Source: Bacteroides ovatus
GTDB taxonomy: Bacteria > Bacteroidota > Bacteroidia > Bacteroidales > Bacteroidaceae
Assembly (NCBI GenBank): GCA_030844565.1
Contig: JAUUNK010000088.1
Location: 1-19,063 of the forward strand
DNA: 19,063 nt
Direction of reading: 5' to 3'
Shown: one piece after another, positions 14,862 to 19,063 of the stretch
Numbering within the stretch: position 1 is the first letter of the stretch
Layout of the letters: each line of letters starts with the position of its first letter
The notes under the pieces: model-generated
The model's input: only the letters and a program-made list of their open reading frames with translations
What the model was told of the DNA's origin: nothing
Database searches by the model: none
Made by a program: the position numbers and the translations under genes

Positions 14862-16400
14862 TTAAATTCCGGCAAACTGCTTAGCGAGGTCTACTATCTG
14901 TTGCAAGGCATTCACGTCTTTGTTTTCCAGATAGACTCCTATTTCCATCGTTTCCTTCTCGTTGCTCATAGACATATAGTCGATACGGGAAAGTACATCG
15001 TAATACATGGCATACGGACCTCCGAAGTTCTTCAACATCTTCATAGCGGGCAAGTCAAGGATGGCTTGGGCATTGATGGCCATAAAGAAAGATTTGCCTT
15101 TCATCTGAGATGCGTAGTCTGTGTCTTTCACCGACTTTTCGGCTGCCTTTCCGATAGATTTATAAATCAATTCATTGTTAGTGGCATACATGTGCTTGTC
15201 TTTTATTCCGTAGAAGATAGCAAAGTTTTTTGATTTATAAACATATTCATTGTCGCTCAGTTGAAGGATTTCTTCCCCTCTTTTTAAGCCTAGTTCATTT
15301 CTTTTCTCATACAGTTTTTTTAGAACTCCATCGTTTTTCACTTCTGCATAAGCGGCAAAAGATGGAACGGAATTCATGGTGACGTCTATCAATCCGGCAG
15401 AGATATTTCCATCGAACATGCCGAACAATTCTTTTATTTCGGTTGCCTTGGCAAGTGACAGTTGGTTGCGGAAATCTTCGTTCTCTGATAATAAGTTGTA
15501 GAAGGCTTCTCCCTTTATTCCCAAAGATGTGAAAACCAGCGTAGATTTGGGGAAATATTTCAGAAAAGTATTGTTCACTGTCGTCATTGCGTTGATTTGT
15601 TTGTCTAGCAACGCTTTTACTTCTGCATTTTCAGAGTAAGTCTCTACTCGAGAGACAATTTTACCTTTTTCAAAGTTAATATCACCCACAACGACTATAT
15701 CTTTCATTGGCATCTCGGGGGCAAGTCCCATACTGAGCTGACGATACATGTTAGACATAACGTCTGGTGTGGCAAAGAAGGCAATATCTCCTTTCTGTTT
15801 CTGCAATTTTTCAAATGAAACCGATTTGGCAATGCTATTTTCTGCCGTCTGTTTAAATAAAGTAGGAAGACCATTCGTCACCGCTTCTCTTTTGGACGTG
15901 GAAGTGGCATCCAGCAACAGGACAACTGTTTTGTTGAAGGCAAGTACACTTCCGGCTACGTTGGTGAAGTAGTAACCGTCTTTCTCGGAGAGCGGTTGGC
16001 AAACTTGTTCCTGCACCATGGCATCCACACTGGTTTTCAAATTGTCTATATTGCCCACTTTGGCAACAAGTGTAGAAGAGTAAGTCGGAGACATGAAATA
16101 GTAAATGGGAGCTTGCACGTCGATGCCCGATTCTTTCGGGTCCTTCAGCACCTTTTCCAATTGCTGGAAGGCGGCAGCGTTCATTTCCCTTTTGAAGGCA
16201 TCCGTCATTTTCTGTTTTATACCCTCATTTTCTTTATTGTTCAAACCTGCTTTCTCTGCCAAAGTATTGAGATGGAGAGAGAGTACGAAACTGGCATCCG
16301 ACGGGATTACATGCGTATACTCCGTTTGTTTAGCACAAGCTGCCAACAGTACTGTGAGCACTAGTAGCAGTGAAAAGCGGGAAATCATTTTCTTTACCAT
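14862..16400 (-). CDS. DUF4836-family lipoprotein
   Basis: 512 residues. The N-terminus MVKKMISRFSLLLVLTVLLA leads to a lipobox LAAC with Cys22, so it is a predicted lipoprotein. The mature part (starting KQTEYTHVIPSDASFVLSLH) is one long domain that fits the Bacteroidetes DUF4836 family; function is unknown. The start ATG at 16400 was chosen over the ATG at 16388 because it gives a basic n-region; either keeps the lipobox. It sits 33 bases downstream of rsmE and 16 bases upstream of the ABC ATPase start, so it belongs to the same operon and may be the external partner of the ATPase/permease pair. Confidence 0.82.
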   Translation of the reverse strand: MVKKMISRFSLLLVLTVLLAACAKQTEYTHVIPSDASFVLSLHLNTLAEKAGLNNKENEGIKQKMTDAFKREMNAAAFQQLEKVLKDPKESGIDVQAPIYYFMSPTYSSTLVAKVGNIDNLKTSVDAMVQEQVCQPLSEKDGYYFTNVAGSVLAFNKTVVLLLDATSTSKREAVTNGLPTLFKQTAENSIAKSVSFEKLQKQKGDIAFFATPDVMSNMYRQLSMGLAPEMPMKDIVVVGDINFEKGKIVSRVETYSENAEVKALLDKQINAMTTVNNTFLKYFPKSTLVFTSLGIKGEAFYNLLSENEDFRNQLSLAKATEIKELFGMFDGNISAGLIDVTMNSVPSFAAYAEVKNDGVLKKLYEKRNELGLKRGEEILQLSDNEYVYKSKNFAIFYGIKDKHMYATNNELIYKSIGKAAEKSVKDTDYASQMKGKSFFMAINAQAILDLPAMKMLKNFGGPYAMYYDVLSRIDYMSMSNEKETMEIGVYLENKDVNALQQIVDLAKQFAGI

Positions 16401-16433
16401 AAATTCTTCTCGTTTTAATAGGTTAATATCTAT

Positions 16434-17132
16434 TCATTGATTAGTTAGATTGAGGATATGACACGCCACAAGGGCAGCAGTTTCTGTGCGCAAGCGTGAC
16501 TTTCCGAGGCTGACCGGAGTAAATCCGTTGTCTATGGCAGTCTGCACTTCTTCGGCACTGAAGTCTCCTTCGGGACCGATAAGAACAAGGGCATCTTCTC
16601 CTTTGTTTACTATATCCTTCAACAAAGGTTTTTCATCTTCATAACAGTGAGCTATAAACTTCTGTCCTTTAAACTCTTGGCGGACGAATTTCCCGAAGTC
16701 GGTCATTTCATTCAGTTTAGGGAGGCGGGCTTTGAGCGATTGCTTGATGGCGGACACCAATATCTTTTCAATGCGTTCTGCCTTTATCACTTTCCGTTCG
16801 GAGAAGCGGCAGTTGAGAAAGGTGAGTTCATCGAAGCCGATTTCGGTAGCTTTTTCGGCAAACCACTCAGTGCGATCCATGTTTTTGGTGGGAGCCATCG
16901 CTATGTGGAGGTGGCAATTCCACAGAGGTTCTTGAAAAATAGTCTCTTTGATGCTGACCAGGCAGCGCTTGTGGGAAGCAGCAGTGATTTCCGCTTGATA
17001 GAAATTGCCTTTTCCGTCAGTGAGGGTGATTTCATCTCCGGCGGCAAGCCTCAGTACGCGTGTACAATGCTGGGCTTCTTCTTCAGGCAGTTCCGGACAG
17101 GCCTGTATGTCAGGGGTATAAAATACGTGCAT
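16434..17132 (-). CDS. rsmE: 16S rRNA (uracil(1498)-N3)-methyltransferase RsmE
   Basis: 232 residues, usual length. The family catalyses SAM-dependent N3-methylation of U1498 in 16S rRNA, in the cytoplasm. Visible marks are the N-terminal PUA-like part (HCTRVLRLAAGDEITLTDG, 22-40), EKATEIGFDEL (93-103), the SAM-binding knot motif LIGPEGDFSAEE (184-195) and SLGKSRLRTETAAL (208-221). These are the diagnostic SPOUT-type motifs. Its ATG shares one base with the stop of the bifunctional nuclease gene (TAATG at 17134-17130), implying translational coupling. Confidence 0.95.
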   Translation of the reverse strand: MHVFYTPDIQACPELPEEEAQHCTRVLRLAAGDEITLTDGKGNFYQAEITAASHKRCLVSIKETIFQEPLWNCHLHIAMAPTKNMDRTEWFAEKATEIGFDELTFLNCRFSERKVIKAERIEKILVSAIKQSLKARLPKLNEMTDFGKFVRQEFKGQKFIAHCYEDEKPLLKDIVNKGEDALVLIGPEGDFSAEEVQTAIDNGFTPVSLGKSRLRTETAALVACHILNLTNQ

Positions 17133-17719
17133 TATATCTTTTTTCTTTTTATTTCGTCGCGTATGCGTGCAGCCAGTTCATAATCTTCGGCGCGGATAGC
17201 TTTTTCCAATGCCTGTTCCAGCGAAGATAAGCTGGAAGAGCTAAAATCGGTCAAGTCGTCGGGCATATCGTCTTCCGTTGCGCTTTCTTCGTCTTTAGTT
17301 CCATTATCCGCTATTTTCAGGCATTCCCGTTCAAGGATAGTCTCATAGATATAAATGGGGCAATTGGAACGGAGGGCAAGTGCCACGGCATCTGAAGTAC
17401 GGGAATCAATTCGGATGGTTTCATCTCCCTTTTTCAAGAAGACATAAGAATAGAAAACCCCTTCTACAGCTTTATAAATAAGTATCTGGGTTAAAAAAGC
17501 TCCCAATGCTTGGATAGATGTGAGAAACAATTCATGCGTCAAGGGACGCGGTGTGGTAATTTCTTTCAGATACAAAGCGATGGATTGAGCTTCAGCAGGA
17601 CCGATGATGATAGGCAGTTTTCTCTCACCGCTTATTTCGCCCAACAATAAAGCGTAGGCGCCTATCTGCGCCTCGCTGTTGGTAATATTTAGTACTTTTA
17701 ATTCTATCTTATTATCCAT
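17132..17719 (-). CDS. Bifunctional nuclease family protein (DUF151) with UVR motif
   Basis: 195 residues from the ATG at 17719 (MDNKIELKVLNITNS); a longer frame to 17818 would run into the MFS gene and lacks family likeness. Residues 1-135 carry the bifunctional nuclease (BFN/DUF151) core: LPIIIGPAEAQSIALYL (35-51), TPRPLTHEL (56-64) and IDSRTSDAVALALR (104-117). An acidic, Ser-rich linker (about 143-165) leads to a C-terminal UVR motif (LEQALEKAIRAEDYELAARI, 167-186). BFN proteins are proposed RNases/DNases; the UVR helix is usually a protein-interaction element as in UvrB/ClpC. It is followed by rsmE with overlapping stop/start and preceded by the permease gene 11 bases upstream. Confidence 0.9.
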   Translation of the reverse strand: MDNKIELKVLNITNSEAQIGAYALLLGEISGERKLPIIIGPAEAQSIALYLKEITTPRPLTHELFLTSIQALGAFLTQILIYKAVEGVFYSYVFLKKGDETIRIDSRTSDAVALALRSNCPIYIYETILERECLKIADNGTKDEESATEDDMPDDLTDFSSSSLSSLEQALEKAIRAEDYELAARIRDEIKRKKI

Positions 17720-17730
17720 TTTTTCAATGT

Positions 17731-18993
17731 TTATTTTCTCTCGGGGGCATGTTTGTATTTGAATATCAAAGCAAACAGGATAGCCACAATCAAGGCATAG
17801 GCTGCGAAGGTATACCATGCATGTGCCCAGCCCACCGTTTGGGGAGTACTACTGGAAAAGTCTACAAAGTGGTTCACGACCGCTTGAGCACCCAGCGTAC
17901 CAATAGTTGCCCCGAATCCGTTAGTCATGATAACAAACAATCCTTGGGCACTGGAACGGATGGTTATATCCGTTTCTCTATCAACAAACAGGGAACCGGA
18001 AATGTTGAAGAAGTCGAATGCAACCCCATACACAATCATGGAGAGTACAAACATCCATACACCACTGCCCGGATTGCCCAGACCGAATAAGGCAAAGCGC
18101 AATACCCACGCCAGCATGGCTATCAGCATCACCCGCTTGATTCCGAACTTACTCAAAAAGAAAGGAATCAGTAAGATACAGAGCGTTTCGGAAACTTGAG
18201 ACAAAGAGATTAGTATATTAGCATGTTGTACTCCGAAGGTATCGGCGTATTCCGGTATATTTCCGAAGCTACTGATGTAAGGGTTGGCAAATCCATTTGT
18301 TATCTGAAGGGATACACCCAAAAGCATCGAAAAGATAAAAAAGATAGCCATTTTCTTACTTTTAAATAAAGTAAAGGCACGTAATCCTAGGGCTTCTACC
18401 AAAGATTTCGATTTACTTTCATGGCTGACGGGACAATTGGGTAAGGTTAGTGCATAAGCAGCATATACTATACCAATGATAGCGCAGGCAAAGAATTGCC
18501 CGTAGTTGGTCTGGAGTCCCAATAAATCTACTGCCCACATGGAACAAATGAATCCGATAGTGCCAAAGATACGGATAGGGGGAAAAGTCTTGATGGTGTC
18601 CAGTCCTGCCTTGTCAAGTGCGGTGTAAGCAACCGAATTGGAGAGAGCCAGAGTAGGCATATAGAAAGCTACGCTTAATGAATATAAACTGAAGAGGGTG
18701 GGGAAAGTGACGGAGTCGCCGGCGGTCATGCCGTAGTATCCGGCTGCTGCCATGAAAAGGGCGGCAAGAAGGTGGCTGGCACTCAACAACTTCTGAGCGG
18801 GGATCCAACGGTCTGCGATAATCCCCAGGATGGCGGGCATAAATAAAGAGACAATCCCCTGCATTGCATAAAAGAGTCCGATGTTTTCACCCATTCCGAT
18901 TCTTGCCAAGTAGCTCCCCATGGATGTAAGATAAGAACCCCAAACAGCAAATTGCAGGAAGTTCATAATGATTAAGCGAAGTTTTATATTCAT
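17731..18993 (-). CDS. NupG-type nucleoside MFS permease
   Basis: 420 residues with about twelve hydrophobic helices. The N-terminus (MNIKLRLIIMNFLQFAVWGS, then SYLARIGM) and the stretch FMPAILGIIADRWIPAQKLL are characteristic of the nucleoside:H+ symporter (NupG/XapB) branch of the major facilitator superfamily. The likely role is import of nucleosides across the inner membrane. It is the first gene of the minus-strand operon, with a TATATTTG box upstream, and its stop is 11 bases from the nuclease-family gene. Assignment to the family is firm; the exact substrate is not visible from sequence. Confidence 0.88.
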   Translation of the reverse strand: MNIKLRLIIMNFLQFAVWGSYLTSMGSYLARIGMGENIGLFYAMQGIVSLFMPAILGIIADRWIPAQKLLSASHLLAALFMAAAGYYGMTAGDSVTFPTLFSLYSLSVAFYMPTLALSNSVAYTALDKAGLDTIKTFPPIRIFGTIGFICSMWAVDLLGLQTNYGQFFACAIIGIVYAAYALTLPNCPVSHESKSKSLVEALGLRAFTLFKSKKMAIFFIFSMLLGVSLQITNGFANPYISSFGNIPEYADTFGVQHANILISLSQVSETLCILLIPFFLSKFGIKRVMLIAMLAWVLRFALFGLGNPGSGVWMFVLSMIVYGVAFDFFNISGSLFVDRETDITIRSSAQGLFVIMTNGFGATIGTLGAQAVVNHFVDFSSSTPQTVGWAHAWYTFAAYALIVAILFALIFKYKHAPERK

Positions 18994-19036
18994 GATATTT
19001 TAGTATGTGTTCATCTTTTCTTGATTAAGATAGGTG

Positions 19037-19044
19037 CAAATATA
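19037..19044 (-). promoter_or_regulatory. -7 promoter box for the minus-strand operon
   Basis: On the minus strand, TATATTTG (19044 down to 19037) matches the Bacteroides -7 consensus TAnnTTTG exactly, 43 bases before the permease ATG at 18993. The -33 element would fall at or beyond the window end, so it cannot be checked. Confidence 0.5.
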
Positions 19045-19063
19045 AGCTTTTTCCGTGATTTTT

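Noticed and set aside
14846..14875. TTG start extending the ABC ATPase by 10 residues
   Set aside because: It overlaps the lipoprotein gene and adds no family-conserved sequence; the ATG at 14845 lies 16 bases after the lipoprotein stop.
17720..17818. N-terminal extension of the bifunctional nuclease protein
   Set aside because: The added residues lie inside the MFS gene and do not fit the family; MDNKIELKVL at 17719 is the natural start.
1..19063. CRISPR array, tRNA or rRNA genes
   Set aside because: No regularly spaced repeats and no tRNA- or rRNA-like sequence were noticed on either strand.

Overview
The window looks like a Bacteroides-type chromosome (order Bacteroidales). The support is the families present (CarboxypepD_reg/plug/barrel outer-membrane proteins, DUF3244, DUF4836, a TPR-transmembrane-HTH regulator, an IS982-type transposase remnant), the weak use of Shine-Dalgarno sites, and several boxes matching the Bacteroides -7 promoter consensus TAnnTTTG. 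Species is not assigned.

The left half (1-9404, plus strand) is an accessory, AT-rich island that reads as a peptide natural-product (RiPP) locus. In order it holds: the 3' end of a membrane-anchored TPR/HTH regulator (1-783); a tract with repeated TGTACA boxes (786-825); a small secreted DUF3244 protein (897-1262); a small HTH protein whose C-terminus itself looks like a double-glycine leader plus Cys-rich core (1274-1621); an intrinsic-terminator-like hairpin (1648-1692); a C39-peptidase ABC exporter (1716-3938); an HlyD-type adaptor (3960-5108); a TonB-receptor-like outer-membrane barrel (5263-7593); a 72-residue precursor with a canonical double-glycine leader and a C-x2-C-C-x2-C core (7714-7932); and a radical SAM/SPASM maturase (8013-9404). 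The inferred route is: the maturase modifies the Cys/Gly core in the cytoplasm, the C39 domain cuts after Gly-Gly during export, the HlyD protein spans the periplasm, and the outer-membrane barrel handles release or recognition. No TolC homologue is visible.

The middle (9401-10178) is a decayed IS982-family transposase on the minus strand. It abuts the maturase stop codon and marks a rearrangement boundary. It is followed by a DUF2809 membrane protein (10179-10571) and a second outer-membrane barrel paralogous to the first (10627-12930).

The right half (12986-18993, minus strand) has higher GC (34 of 60 bases G/C at 18781-18840, against 15 of 60 at 8041-8100) and looks like ordinary chromosome. 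It is one compact operon read right to left: NupG-type MFS permease, bifunctional nuclease (DUF151 + UVR), RsmE 16S rRNA methyltransferase, DUF4836 lipoprotein, an atypical LolD-like ATPase and an FtsX-like permease. A TATATTTG promoter box lies upstream of the permease gene.

The main novelty candidates are the Cys-cluster precursor/maturase/exporter cassette, the HTH protein that carries the same leader signature as the precursor, and the shared TACATGTAA element upstream of both regions.
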